Below are positions 10,341 to 24,230 of a stretch of 64,000 nucleotides of DNA, one piece after another (within the stretch, counting starts at the first letter, position 1; every line of letters begins with the position of its first letter). The notes beneath the pieces are model-generated. The model searched no databases. It was not told the origin of the DNA and saw only the letters and a list, made by a program, of their open reading frames with translations. The stretch comes from Amphibalanus amphitrite (taxonomy: Eukaryota; Arthropoda; Thecostraca; Balanomorpha; Balanidae): the NCBI RefSeq assembly GCF_019059575.1, contig NW_024881619.1, positions 186,001-250,000 on the forward strand, read 5' to 3'. The translations under genes and the position numbers were made by a program.

Positions 10341-13300
10341 CTGAGTGCAACTCAGCTGTCAGCACGCTGTGCAAACTCAGTGCAAGACCAGCAGTGTGTC
10401 AGGTCATAGCCATTCCATCCCATTCATTCCGATCAGTCGGTATGTTTGTCTGCGGTTGAATTTCCGGAATGTTAGGAGGGATTGTGGTAAATTTGGTTAA
10501 GTGAGCAGTGAATACCTACATTACCAAGCTGATCTATTAATTCGTATTCGTAGTAATTTCGGCTTTTCATTTGTTGAATTGTGGTTTTAACAAAGATGCA
10601 AGCACGATTTGTTCTTTTTGGCAGTAACATTTTAACGCTTTATTTGTCTCGTAAAGCATGTTTCATGCTATTTATTAACAACAAATGTTCCAACAAATCA
10701 TTTGTTACAGGCACAGCTTTCTATGAAACGTTTAACTTGAAACTCTTCCACACCGTCCTATTTATCTCCGGCGGACAGCGTCGGTCGCCGCCGCTGCTGT
10801 CAAAGGAATCCAGTGCAGCGTCACAATAGGCCACCTGGCAGATATTGGGCCGAAACAATCGTGCTGTCTGTTAATGTTGACACTCTCTTCAGACACGAGT
10901 AATTTCATGAGCTCGTGATCGGCTTATTAAATTCTAGCACATACTACAAGGGTTGTATGAATAATTAACGATAAGTCACAGCGATTGACACCACAACGAA
11001 GTCAAAGTTTGCGGCATGTGCACACACTTCGGCCACGAATTGACTTTGATTTTAATAAGTTGAAGCACGATGGTTGAATTTCATAAATTAGACATTAGTT
11101 GAGGTATGTTTTAGTGCTCACGCTCCTCCGGTTATCGGTGCAATGGTGCCGGTCGCGGTATGGGACCCGCAGGTGGGTAGAATTTGAGCACCGTTTCACC
11201 GGAAACTGATCGCAGGCACGCCGACCGAACTAATTAATTCAGTATGTCACCTGTGTTGGCAGCTCTGGGCAATGAATGATCGAGTAGCATCTTTTGATAT
11301 CATTTACAGTTGATTCTAATTTCTTATCAACATAACTTGGAACATCTATTTTTATTGATCATTTCAAACAGATTTAGGTAGTCATTTTATTAGAATCCTA
11401 GAGAAGAATGCCGTTTCTGTCAGCTCGCTAGGGAAAAAATAATAAAAAGCTAATTAGTAACAGTGATTTCATCTTTTAAAACAATGGTCCGTCTTATCTA
11501 TCGGTTTTCCTGCACTGGAACGTCCCAAAAGATCACTTTCACCTCAAATCCTCCCTGACCAACGACAACTCCTACGCATTTGCGCATACAAAGCCAGCCG
11601 CGACCGCACGTTCCGGGTCGAATCTAAAGCCGTCCTTGTCTGCAGAGAGGTGCGTCATGTCCCAGTTGTGCAGTCCACCACACAATTATCCCGCCGTCCG
11701 GAATCGCTCCGTCTCGGATCAGATCTCCTGTGCAGAGGCGGGGGCAATTAGCGGCTGGACGTCGCTCCGCCGACGCGGCCGGCCGGCCGGCGCGAACGGC
11801 TAATGAATGAGGCCTGTCGAGTGCCTGCCGGTGGCTGTTTTCGGCTCGGCGTCATCGGATACCCGTCATCGGAGCCGTCGGTCGTCAGCAGGCCGCGACA
11901 GTGGGGGCGAGTCCCGCCACGCGAGATGAGACAGCGGACAACGAGCTCAGACATGAATAGCCGCAGAAATATCAGCACAGACGTTTGTTGGAAACGTAAT
12001 GTTGCATATTGCTGATTACATAACTTAAGCAACTGGCAAAGGAGTTATAGAAAACAATCAGTTAGTCATTTTTTTATAAATTTAGTCCGAACCTTTTGAA
12101 TGGAGGATTCACATTTCACGAGGACAGAACCCCCTCCCCCCCCCCACCTAAGCAGAGTTTGCTGTGTTGGCCCTGCCCTCCACCTTCCGATCGTGCCATT
12201 CCTCTGTCTATGGCAGAATTTACTTTTTAGAGTCCAGAGTTAAACGTGCGCACATCGCCGCGTGTGTATGCTCATTGCTTATCGCTTATTTTCTTGCTCG
12301 TTAGAACGCAAATAGATGATGCTGCACATTATCGGCATAGGCACACTACGCATACACCTTTCCAAAGAAACATACTCGATCTATATGATAGCAATGCAAA
12401 CACTCCATGTCGGCTACCCGGTGGGAACGGGGTGCCCGGAGAATTTCCCGGGGCGCGTAGATCCGGTCCTGGCCAGGTGTTTGTCGGGAACGCCCCTCAC
12501 GAGACGACTTAACGTCCAACTGCATTACCGCTGACAATAGCCCGGCGTGCGACCATGCCTTCAGCATGCTCACATGATTAAGCATCACACTCAGACTGCT
12601 GATTGGATTTAAAACGGTCCCATCTGTCTGCTAAGTCATCAGAGCGCTAAGTGGGCCACGCAGATTACATTTGTGCTGGCGGGGACATGAGCCGAACATG
12701 ACAATGTTACATATAGGCAATGGGTTAACATGATTAACGAGACAAACGTGAATAATACTGATAAATAATGTGGTCTCTTCATGTGTGATTTAACGTGGAG
12801 TTACCGCGATTTAAGCATTCCATTTAAATTCCATGAAAATCCAAGCGAGCCTTTTCGCATTATTATGACATAACGTTTGCTAATGCTATGAGAAAATCCG
12901 GCCAAGGAGCACTAGCTTAACCCTTTCGGGAAGTCTGTATCCACTTTGCCACTGTGTGGACGGCTTCTGTTTGTGGGATATCAAAAGAGCCGCCTGATCC
13001 TCATCTCTATTCGCCCTTCTTTGCGCGCTGCTACCCATTGTAATAGCCCCGATGTTAGCAAAGTTCCGGAATCACCTCGTCCTACTGTGTGCACTTTTTT
13101 CTGATTTTCACCAATAAGATTTCTGGGCAGATCCGTGATCTCTGCACGTTTGATGGGTATGGCTGGTATATCCCGGTTCCGCACTGTGAGCTGATTATTT
13201 AGCCGAGCCGCCAGCTGCGAAGTGAAAATGTGGGCGTTGGTGTCACGCCGCATTACGTCAGCAAAACAAAAAACCATGAATATTCACCGAATTTTGGTAT

Positions 13301-14889
13301 CAGACATTCCGATCAATCCAGAGTTCTGCTCACTAGTCACTATCATCAGCCGCTAAACAATCCGGATGAGTTGCAGGCCTCTGTTATTAAGGAACATCTC
13401 ATTTTATTGTACCTAACTATAAGCTCATTTCATCACTAAAATCGCTCTTAGCGCAAGCATCCTTTCGATGAACAAAATCGGAAATGCGTACGTGTTTTTA
13501 TCAGAATGGTTGCCAGGCAGGATTTGACCTGTATTTCATTGAATATGCTATTGTTTGCGCCTCGGTCGGTAAAAGCTCAATAAAAATTGAGGTCTGTTGT
13601 ACGACATTTAGCGCATGTTTGGAAAGTACGTACCATTAACTGTCGGCCACAAGGATAGTCGGTGAACCATCTTTTCTGCCGAAATCAGTGTTTACAATGT
13701 TCAAGTCGTAAATACGTGCAAAGTAATTTGTCCAACATCGGCATGGGTAGCATGAGTTGATATTGGTCCCATTCATTCATTGAGGTCAGTCACTTTTCCT
13801 TACAATTTGTGTGTAGGTATAGTAGTCAAATGCATAATATTACAGGATATTATGCACAAACACAGCTAAAGTGCAATATAAACGATGAAGATCCGGCCCA
13901 TGACTACTCAAAAACGTACCACCAGACGTCTTAACAAGCATTTCCTGATTGCTTTGCTGAAAAGCATAGGAGTTTCCATCGGAAAGCATCACCAGGATCT
14001 GAGTCGCAGTGGATCCTTCTCAAGCCACCCCTCTCGATGCCTCCCTCCTTCCGTTTCCGCTATTTACGAAAATGATATCTAGAACTTGAAAGTGCATTTT
14101 TGTGCATTGGCTTTCTGGGTATCTTACCAGAAACTATCGGTTTCCTTTGTTGCCGTCTCAAATAATATTCCGCTTGATGTTTTTGATGATTTGCTTTTTT
14201 TTAATTCATCCTTATTTCGAATCGTAATGAAACTCTGGCATAGCATTTGTAAATGAACTCATAACAACAGAGTCATAATGAAGCTAAATGTGTTAACGAG
14301 GACAATTAGAACATAACTTAATGCTTCCAAGATGAACGAAAAGAGGTGAAAGTTTCAGTACGGCTTCACACGCTACCGGATCCTGTCATCTATTGGTTGG
14401 TTGCGTCAGTTGGGACAAACCGGAGGAGCGTCCCACACTCACCTCGATCACTAGATGATGACGCAGCGGGAGCGACGTCACTTGGCCGATGAATACTCCT
14501 ATAGATCTGAGTGACGTCAGATGTGACCTGCTCAGGTAGTAGTTCGTTCACAGTTCACAGGTGAACCAGCGCAGGCGGAACGGGCGCGTTAGACGTCCAT
14601 CTAGGTACTGCTGTAATGTTTTGATGGCAAAGAAATTCACACGATTTCGTAATGCAGAAATGATCAACTCACGCACCTCATGAGTTGACGGACTCACGAT
14701 GACAAACCTTTCATTATAATCAATGGATGTGGTATACATCGCAGCCTGATGAGATTGGTGCAAGAATATTTCATCGCGAAATCTTGAACAGCGTCATAAA
14801 TTGTCCAACACCCTCCCTTACACTAACGAGCACAACTGTTCATATGCATGTCTGGCATGCGTATAAGCAAGCCACAGGTGCTGAAGTGA
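10341..14889. other. Long unassigned region, mostly AT-rich
   Basis: No credible coding region, RNA gene or paired transposon ends were found. A GC-rich patch at about 11580-11950 contains GGCCGGCCGGCCGG (about 11778-11791) and a minus-strand frame at 11748-12032 with no family resemblance. The minus-strand frame 12981-13277 (98 codons) is mildly protein-like but unrecognised. C-runs occur near 12130. A TTAACCCTTTCGGG at about 12917 has no right-end partner. A TGACGTCA lies at about 14512. Confidence 0.35.
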
Positions 14890-14891
14890 TA

Positions 14892-15782
14892 GGGGAAGTT
14901 GGGGCAATGCCGGAGTTGGGGCAAAGCCGAAATTCGAGATATTTCTAAAACCGTACGACATGGATGCCACGTCTCAGTGATGCTCTGAAGCTTAAGTGAC
15001 TACAATTATCGCATGTTTGTTACGAGTCGTCATTTGGAATACTTCGGCTGTGAGGGCGCCAAAAGCGTTTTCAAGGTACGTTTCCCTTGTATATATGCGC
15101 CTTTGAAGCTGCATTTCTTACTCATTATGCTACCGTTTGTCTGGCCAATTCGGTCAAGTAATCTTCAGCATGTCTTTGCATAAGTGTGCTGCCTATTTGA
15201 AATTTATACAGCACGTTTAAAAGTTATGGGCCTGCAAATGAAAGTATGGCTGGCTGGGGTGATGCCGAAAACGTGCAATTACGCACGTTAAAGCACGCTA
15301 CGTGGACTTTACTGCTGTAGAATAGCAGCGCGTATTTTTAGTCAAACAAATTACACTTTCAGCCGGCACAACGGCCTGTTACCTATAAGGAATGATTTAC
15401 CTGGCATTTTCTTATTATATCACACAATTATAACTTCCAGTGTGCACCAAGCGTCCTCAAGCTCTTAAAACGCGTGTCAGCTTTGATGAATTTTGGATAA
15501 AGTTTGAGATAAATTGGCAAAACATCAATGTCGGCATTCCTCGTAAATCATTTATCCCATTTTCGGCTTTCCCCGCAGTCCGGGGCAACGCCGAAAAAGT
15601 CAGTTCTTTGATATTTTTAGTTTTTGCGCTTAACGGTATGCGAATTCACCAAATGCGCCTGGTATGTTTGAAAGACAAAAGACTGGCCTCTCGAATGACG
15701 CCAACAAGAATAGCTTATGTTGTCTACCTTGCGTGCTACGGGCGTCAGAAAAAAAAGTATTCGGCGTTCCCCCAACTTCCCC
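14892..15782. mobile_element. TA-flanked GGGGA-ended MITE, copy M1
   Basis: TA at 14890-14891 and 15783-15784 flanks an 891-bp unit. Its inverted ends are GGGGAAGTTGGGGCAATGCC and GGCGTTCCCCCAACTTCCCC. The end core GGGGCAA-GCCGAAA recurs inside at 15256-15272 and 15582-15598 (direct) and 15561-15576 (reversed). No transposase is encoded. TA duplication suggests Tc1/mariner mobilisation. Confidence 0.7.
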
Positions 15783-15784
15783 TA

Positions 15785-16559
15785 ATGCAACTATATAATA
15801 AAAAAGCCTTATCAACTAAGATTGAACTATTTTTTTGCCATTTATGAAACCAAGTGCTAATGAAGCTTGGAATTCACACAGTCACCACCTATAGAAAAAT
15901 TCAAATTTAGCGGCGACAGAGTTGCGTCAATGTGGCCCAGTGCCAGCGTCTTGCATCAGTGACTTTAATATGCGCTAAGTGTGCACTTGCAAATGAACAT
16001 GTCGCTGACGGGTGTGCTGGATCGTGTCAACACCGTGTCATGAATTACCGGTCAATGTAATCTGACGCTAACTATATCCAGGATGCTGAAATACCAGTAG
16101 GCACTTATTCATGTCACTTCGCATAATTCAACGAGCAGCGCCTAGTGTGCTGGATTTTTATGTGCTGTGTTATGACGGCGGCTTCCAATGGCTTTATCAT
16201 TTTTAGCTTTTTACCTTAGGACATGATGATGAACACATACAATGCTGATACCGATAATACTCTACTGACCGACAATGCGATAGCCAAAATACGCCATTTC
16301 ATCTCGTCTTTTCATAAAAAAATCACGATATCAATGTTTATATGACCAATGCATTTCATATATATATTATGAAATGCATTGCATATTAGCCGATTCATTA
16401 TATATGTATTATGCTGGTGTCTAAGAAATTAACTCCAATTGCAATATATGCTAAACGTTTATATGCACGCACGCAATAGATGTCTGCCCTCCGGTCATGG
16501 TTCGATAAATTTGCATCCACTTTCTGTATCTTGACCCACAAATGTGAGGAAATAATTGC
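15785..16559. other. Unassigned AT-rich DNA
   Basis: No gene recognised. It holds a strong palindrome at 16347-16381. Confidence 0.4.
16347..16381. repeat. Perfect 14-bp-arm palindrome
   Basis: CAATGCATTTCATA and its exact complement TATGAAATGCATTG flank a 7-base TATATAT loop. It could extrude as a cruciform. No matching element borders were seen. Confidence 0.8.
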
Positions 16560-16563
16560 TTAA

Positions 16564-17460
16564 CCCTCGCCCGCACATGGGGGGGGGGGGTTGCCACCCC
16601 CCCAGGTAGTCTTTCTGCTCTGCACTCAACATTTTTAGAGCTAGAAGGCTGATTTTTCGTATAGCTGCTCCTCTATCCTTTCTTGATGTCCACTGAAAAT
16701 TTCAAGTTTCTGTGGTTTTTGGTTTCGGAGATATGACCTTGTTTTTCAGGTCATGTCATGACCCAAATGGCCAATTTTCAACATCTTGCGTTGGCTATGG
16801 GCCTTGTGAGCTTCTGACGCCTTGATTTCGGCTTTTTTTGCCAGTCTTACCTCCCATCTATCATGGAACATGTTGTTCAACGATGTACAGATGTCAAGGT
16901 CAAGGTCAAGGTCAACCTAGGTCATCTAAGATAATTGCGTTTTAGGCAAGCGGAATTTACTTTTTGTGAATTTTTTTTGACTGCATTTTTGGTAAAAGCT
17001 TCTCAGATCATGATTTCATGTAATATGGACACATAAACAATCGGTGCACACATCAGTATACACACAGACACACACAGACATACAAACACATATAATTGAC
17101 CTTGACCTAACTTGACCTGAAATGACCTCAGCAGCAAAAACCTGGTCGGGTAGTGTGACAAAGAGGTTCTAGCTGGCTTGGCACCAGAAAACGGCATCGT
17201 CATCGGTATATGATAAGCAGCGCACTTGATATCCAGCGGTGACCCAAAACAGCAACATTTTTTAGTTTGACCTTACCTGGAAGGTCAATGACTGACCTGA
17301 GAAGGTAAAACTGGGTATCATTGGATTCGTCTCTTCCCAAAGAATCTTTCTGGTCTTTACCGCTAAGCTCTATCTCCAACAGGAACGAAATGGCGCGGGG
17401 GGGGTGGCAACCACCCCCATGTGCGTTCTAGGATGGGAAAATGGCATGTGCGGGCGAGGG
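16564..17460. mobile_element. TTAA-flanked piggyBac-like non-autonomous element, copy 3
   Basis: TTAA at 16560-16563 and 17461-17464 bounds 897 bp, starting CCCTCGCCCGCACATG and ending CATGTGCG...GGGCGAGGG. End hairpins: 12 G, TTGCCA, 7 C at 16579-16603, and 8 G, TGGCAACCA, C-run at 17397-17417. AGGTCA/TGACCT clusters lie near 16736-16764, 16895-16922, 17097-17130 and 17270-17302. No coding capacity. Confidence 0.8.
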
Positions 17461-17464
17461 TTAA

Positions 17465-18360
17465 AGTTAAAAATATGCTACCCGGAGAAGCCAGCATTAC
17501 ATGGCAAGATTTAGATTGTACACTTTCCCAATTGAGTCGTGAGTAAGTCATAACACGTAACCATGGTGTATAAGTTGTGGGTGTGGCGATGTCATATGGA
17601 CTGATGATCACAAACCGGTCATCGCGTTGGCCGTTAGGTTTCAAATAAAGTGCTCTGATGCAACCTCGACATGATTCAGTTATCAGGTTTAACCACCTAC
17701 ATTCATGCGTAACCAGTGAAAAGCCCCTCAGCACTTACCTTTTTGGAGTAAAAGTTTTCATTGCATGATAATGCCGCTTGAAAAGGATAGAATAAAGTGG
17801 ATTGGAATTGGATATTTCACAAAAATACGCATGAGCAAAGTTGTCCTGTGTCCAAGAGTGAGCGCTGATCTGCTCTTAAATTTAAAAAAGTAAATGTTCA
17901 CCTTACTTCACTTTGGTAAACTTCTCAATGGTGCGGAAAGGTTTTATTTGCATTCATAATGGGATTGACCTATAACCTAAAGTAAATCTAAAATCTTAAA
18001 TCTTAAATCTTAAATCTTAAAGTAAATCTTAAGTAACCTAAAACCTAAAGTAAAATGACCTAAAGTAAATCATATTTGAAATATGTAGTCCAGAACTCAG
18101 TTTCATCTACAAATTCTAGTCCGCTGATATTCGTGCAATGGACGGAAAATGATTATAACTTAACACAGATGGTAAAGAAACTGGAAGACAATACCATAAT
18201 ACCCATTTGTTTCATACAGATTTGGAAGGTATAGCTGAAACCTGCTGAGGCTTCTTTCGGTCTTCATGCCATGTGCAGTTCATTTCATCAGTGATCAGGC
18301 TATTGCCAGTCATTCACCCCGTTGAGACCTGCCTTTTCAGAGCAATCCGTATTATTCGAC
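17465..18360. other. Unassigned AT-rich DNA with heptamer tandem
   Basis: No gene recognised. TCTTAAA heptamers repeat at 17992-18021, followed by degenerate AAGTAAATCTTAAG/ACCTAAAGTAAA copies to about 18065. Confidence 0.4.
17992..18021. repeat. ATCTTAA heptamer tandem
   Basis: Four consecutive copies of ATCTTAA, then degenerate CTTAAG/CCTAAAGTAAA units. Simple tandem repeat. Confidence 0.8.
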
Positions 18361-19530
18361 TTGTTCTTATTTGGACTTCCGTCCCCGGGATGTAATGTCG
18401 TTTCGCGGGCGACACACCCGGGCCTGCAGTAATAAAACAGCGCTCAGCACTTTGTCAGAACATTTATGGCCGCTCCAGACGATAACCGACGAGCGGGTAC
18501 ACCCCCGAGCACCGACACACTATGGGTGACATCATCCGAGCGGCATCTGCGCCCCCGAAACTGGCTGTGTGTGCGCAGCGGCTGACACCGTTCACCGATA
18601 TGGATTACCCGGCTCCACCCAGCGCGCTGCAATGTCCAGCTACAAGGTCTTTAGTCTGTCTGCAAACACCCGTCTGGCGGCCTAGGTGAGGATATCGCCG
18701 TCCCATCGGTGACCTAATGGGAAATACTCGGCACGCACACTCGCCCGGCCGGCCTTCCGTCGTCCCACGCACGCGGAGGCCGCGCTGGCGTCCAACAGCG
18801 ACCCTGCCGCAAAGGAAAAGACCAGTAGTCGGTAGCGGTGACCAAATTCCGGAAAACCTCACGACTTATAGTGGTCGGTAAGAGGACCCAGGTGAGGTCG
18901 TCCTCCAATCACACCTTGTATGGAGTCTCACTGAGTTCCACCGGCCAGCGGTCACGGTGAACGGGGCGGAGGCGGGGCGAATGTTGCTCGCCAGTGACAC
19001 GGCTGTGACACCTTGTACGGCGCCGGCGGGCCAGTAGAGATGTGTAGCTGTCGCTGTGTGCCGTCCCGCCCTCCGGCTGAGTCAGCGTCAGCCGGTGCGT
19101 CGGTCCGTCGAGCGCCTCTCTGCGGCTGTCGCGGGGACCCGGCGCACCCCCGCGCTGTCTGTCACCTGTGGACGCCACGGAGCCGGTCCGGCGGGCAGTT
19201 TGGGGCCGGGGAGTGGCGGCGGACCTCGTGCCGCCCGTCTCGCGCCACTTGTCGGCCCGTCTCGGTGCCAGCTGGGTGCAGCCGCCGACATTGGATGACG
19301 GACTGTCATCCTCTGGCCACGAGCGATGATGCGGGTTGCCGTTGACAGCTCAGTGTCGGGCGCGGGCTCAGTGGGGACAGGGAGATCGGCCGGGCCGCGC
19401 CCCTCTCAGAGTAGAGAGCCAGATCGTGACGGGCGGGGCACGGCTGATGGAGGGCTGGGCCATCGGACTGACAGCCGTGGGAGCGGCGCACTCGACTGCA
19501 AGTGATGGATACAGCCAGAAGTGAGACATC
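18361..19530. other. GC/CpG-rich island
   Basis: Strongly GC- and CpG-rich compared with its flanks, with overlapping open frames on both strands (for example plus 19013-19345 and minus 18909-19178). None gives a recognisable protein, and several frames are open at once over the same bases, so none can be preferred. It could be a promoter, an exon-containing island or another GC-rich repeat. Confidence 0.3.
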
Positions 19531-21538
19531 CCGCAAACATGCTTAAATCTCGTAAATTATGGAAAGCACTTGTTTACTCCTGCTTAACTATACCTACCTC
19601 TTGCATTGCACTTTATGACCTTTAGCAACTCATTATATAATTTATCATTGCAAGATCGAAGAGATGCTAGAGCACAAGGAAACGCAATGGTTAGCAGTAT
19701 GAGTTGACCAGTGATTACTCAATCAGAAAACAACATTTCCGTGTATTGCTAGGCGGTAAATGATATAAACTGAATAAGATATGAATCTGGCAGAGGTATA
19801 GTGTGACCAACTCATGAACTTCCGTCATTTTATTATCTTATATGCACAACACCGGAAGGTGTGCCACGACTCGGTGTATATTTACATGTACATCATAACG
19901 GCTGAGACATAAACAATCAGCCAGCTCACTCGGACAGCATCGGTCCACCGTTCTTTATCCGGGAAATGAGCCAACAGGACGGCTTTCGACTGTTTCCTGT
20001 TGCCGGGAAATTAGCGATACATCCGTTCCCACCAATGCTTGGAAAAGTGTGTTTTTGTGACACCGAATATATGGAATGAGCCACCAAAAACGGTCACAAT
20101 TACAGTCAAGTATCAACGTTGTGCTGGTGTCAAGGCAAGAGAAGGGGCTGACCGACTGTTTTTCTATCGAGGGCGGTAATCTACACAATTTATATGTCAT
20201 TTTCATTATTTTCATTGCGTACTCAATTGGTCAATGGTCTCTCGAGGTTAACATCCTCTCAACAGTATGTATGTATATATACTTGTGCATGATTTTGATT
20301 AACGATTTCTAATGGTTTCAACCAGTTTTGATGATTTGTTGCCTTGTAGTTAAATCTTACGTATCAAAGATATCCAGCCAGGCTTAGTTCGCTTTTGTAA
20401 GCTAATGCATTCTTCGTGTTCAACGTTTTGGGCTAGCTGGCAGTAGATAACAAACAAAGTCGCTTTTATGGCATCTCTCCAAACGCATAAAATGACATCA
20501 AATCTCGTATTTCATCTTGTTTGTTTATTGTATGAACATAGCTAAGCTGTAATAACAATCATGTGTCATGCACTTGCACTTGCCTAAATCAAGATACGAT
20601 GCAAAACTGCAGTTGCTATTCCTCGCGAAAGCCAACGAAGCGATAGTTTTTACAAGGCAGATAACACTGACAGCTGTCCACACCCAGACCATGACCCAAC
20701 AAAACGAAGATATTATCTCTCGGGCACAGCAGACTCTTGATCCTTGTTACAGCATCCCATAGAGGCTTGGTGCCGGCATCGCTTTGGTACACTCTGACGT
20801 AACGTAACATCCGGTGTTACAAGACGAAACGGCGTGTGTTTTCCGGTGCGCTGGCGGTGGCATTATTTCTCCGATTCTCCGAATGGGCGTTTTGAGTCCA
20901 TCGTGATCGCAGGTATTGGCCACGCGGAATTCAGTGATGCGATTATGGCATACCTTGCTGAATGCAGAAGGCCTTAGCGCCGTGAACAGGTGTTTGATCC
21001 ACCCAAGACGGTGTTCACTGATCAGTGTTTGGAGTTGAACTTTTGTGAAAGTGTCTCGGAAGCGTGTCTTTGATTCACGATCTGTAGAGGGATGCAGACA
21101 CGATTGGTGTGTGAACATAGCAATTTGAAGCGGATTAATGCGTCCCACTTACACGTACCTAAACATCAACATCGCTGCACAGAGCGATAACATAATTGTC
21201 CTTCGTAAATGCAATGAGAATGAAAACCGCCTGCTGGCCAAACCGCACATTTTCAGCTGTTGTTTGATTTGGTTGTAGGAAACCTCTTCTTTCTAAATAT
21301 AGGTGCTATAACAGTTAAGGAAAATGAGCCGAGAAGAAAGTAAGCCATAGACGGTAAAGCGGGAACTCCAGGCAGAAAAGAGGACAAAGTAATAACGAAA
21401 CAAAAAGCAATTGTGAAACAAACACCAGAAGTTTTCACCTTATCGCCATGACATATAGCTATTTTATGAACTAATTGGAAGATAAATCCGTTAGATTAAA
21501 AATGAAAGAGTAAATAAAGGGGAAAATGTATCATCGTC
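19531..21538. other. Unassigned DNA
   Basis: AT-rich with no paired transposon ends. A minus-strand frame at 20747-21148 (133 codons, start at 21148) is the longest. It is moderately protein-like (it contains SEHRLGWIKHLFTALRP) but matches no family I know, so it is not called as a gene. Confidence 0.35.
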
Positions 21539-21542
21539 TTAA

Positions 21543-22748
21543 CCCGCGCCCTGATAGGGGGGGCATTTTGGCCCCACTGTGGTTTTTCTTAAATAGCGAG
21601 AAAACAGCGGCGCGCAGCGCCGCCAAATTTTGTGTACCTTACCGGGCATCAATTTGACACCTTCACACAAAATTTCAAGTCACAGGTCACCTTAGGTCAG
21701 GAGTTATTGAGGTCAAACTGAGGTCATGTTCAAGTAAAAATGAGCAAAAAACATAACATCTTGAAACGCTCACCAATTCTACAGTTAACAAGCAATTTTA
21801 AAGTTCTTTATGTGGTTGTGTAGAGAAAAAACGGCGCTACAAAACTGGCATCTCGGATTTTCCAAATTTTGGAATTTTGACCCCCAAAAATCAAAAAATT
21901 GATTTTTTTAGAAAAACTAAAAAAATCATTTTTTTTCTCGAATTTCGAAAAAAACAGAATATATGTGATAGTCCCTGCTCTTCGATATACTTACCAAATT
22001 TGAGATCGATACCTCTTTTTTTGGCCAAGTTATAGCGAAAAAACTGTTAAAAATTGATGACGTCAAATTTTTTAACTCAATTTTTAGCAATTCTAGACGT
22101 CGTAGCGCTAAACAGAGACCACCATTGAACTCCCCGTGACGAGCTGCATCGAATCAATACCCATTTTATGCAAAATATCAACTTTGAAATTTGACTTAAT
22201 TTGACCTGACCTTGACCTGACCTTGACCTGACCTTGACCTGACCTTGACCTGACCTTGACCTGACCTTGACCAAAACGTGACCTAAGCTGGCCCTAAAGT
22301 CTGCCTGACCCACATAATCGCACTTGTCATGTAAAATGGACCATAAAACATGTATCACACGACACTTTCATATTGTGACCCCCCCCCCCCCCAGTGACCT
22401 GACCACTGTGACCTGACCTGGTATCAGTGACCTCAAATAGCAAAATATGTGTTTGAAGAACTTTTCCCCATCGATGATTTTCAATGAAATGCATTTTACT
22501 CGATTTTACAACGCATTTCTTGAAATGCCTGTAAACGGTGAAAATTCGACCTTTGACCTGACCTGTGACGTCATCGGTTTGACCGAGGTCAATGAAATTG
22601 GGTCACAAGGTAGTTCCTCGTTGGGACTATCCAACGCCGTTAACCGCTTGTCGCTATGTTGCGTGGTTCTCGAGATCTTAGGGGGGGGCCAAAATGCCCC
22701 CCCCCCCCATCAGACTGCGTTGCTCGGCAGACCCCATCAGGGCGCGGG
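21543..22748. mobile_element. TTAA-flanked piggyBac-like non-autonomous element, copy 4
   Basis: TTAA at 21539-21542 and 22749-22752 bounds 1206 bp. The left end is CCCGCGCCCTGATAGG and the right end is CCTGATGGGGTCTGCC after reversal, then GGGCGCGGG. Hairpins: 7 G, CATTTTGG, CCCC at 21557-21575, and 8 G, CCAAAATG, 12 C at 22681-22708. The GGCGCGC block lies at 21607-21631 and the ACATGT block at 22339-22356. A TGACCTGACCT tandem lies at 22203-22270. No coding capacity. Confidence 0.8.
22203..22270. repeat. 11-bp GACCTGACCTT tandem, about six copies
   Basis: GACCTGACCTT repeats head to tail, which is AGGTCAAGGTC on the minus strand. It is the most regular AGGTCA array in the window and lies inside TTAA element copy 4. 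The unit packs half-sites at alternating 0- and 1-base spacing. Confidence 0.9.
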
Positions 22749-22752
22749 TTAA

Positions 22753-24198
<1,446 letters not shown>

Positions 24199-24230
24199 AG
24201 AGGGAGAAGGAGAGGGAGGGAGAGAGAGAG

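Noticed and set aside
12917-12930. TTAACCCTTTCGGG as a TTAA-element left end
   Set aside because: No G-run hairpin and no matching CCCGAAAGGGTTAA downstream.
20747-21148. 133-codon minus frame
   Set aside because: Somewhat protein-like, but no domain or motif recognised and no supporting gene context, so not called.
22203-22270. Regular 11-bp array as a possible CRISPR-like array
   Set aside because: No spacers; units are contiguous and part of a transposon.
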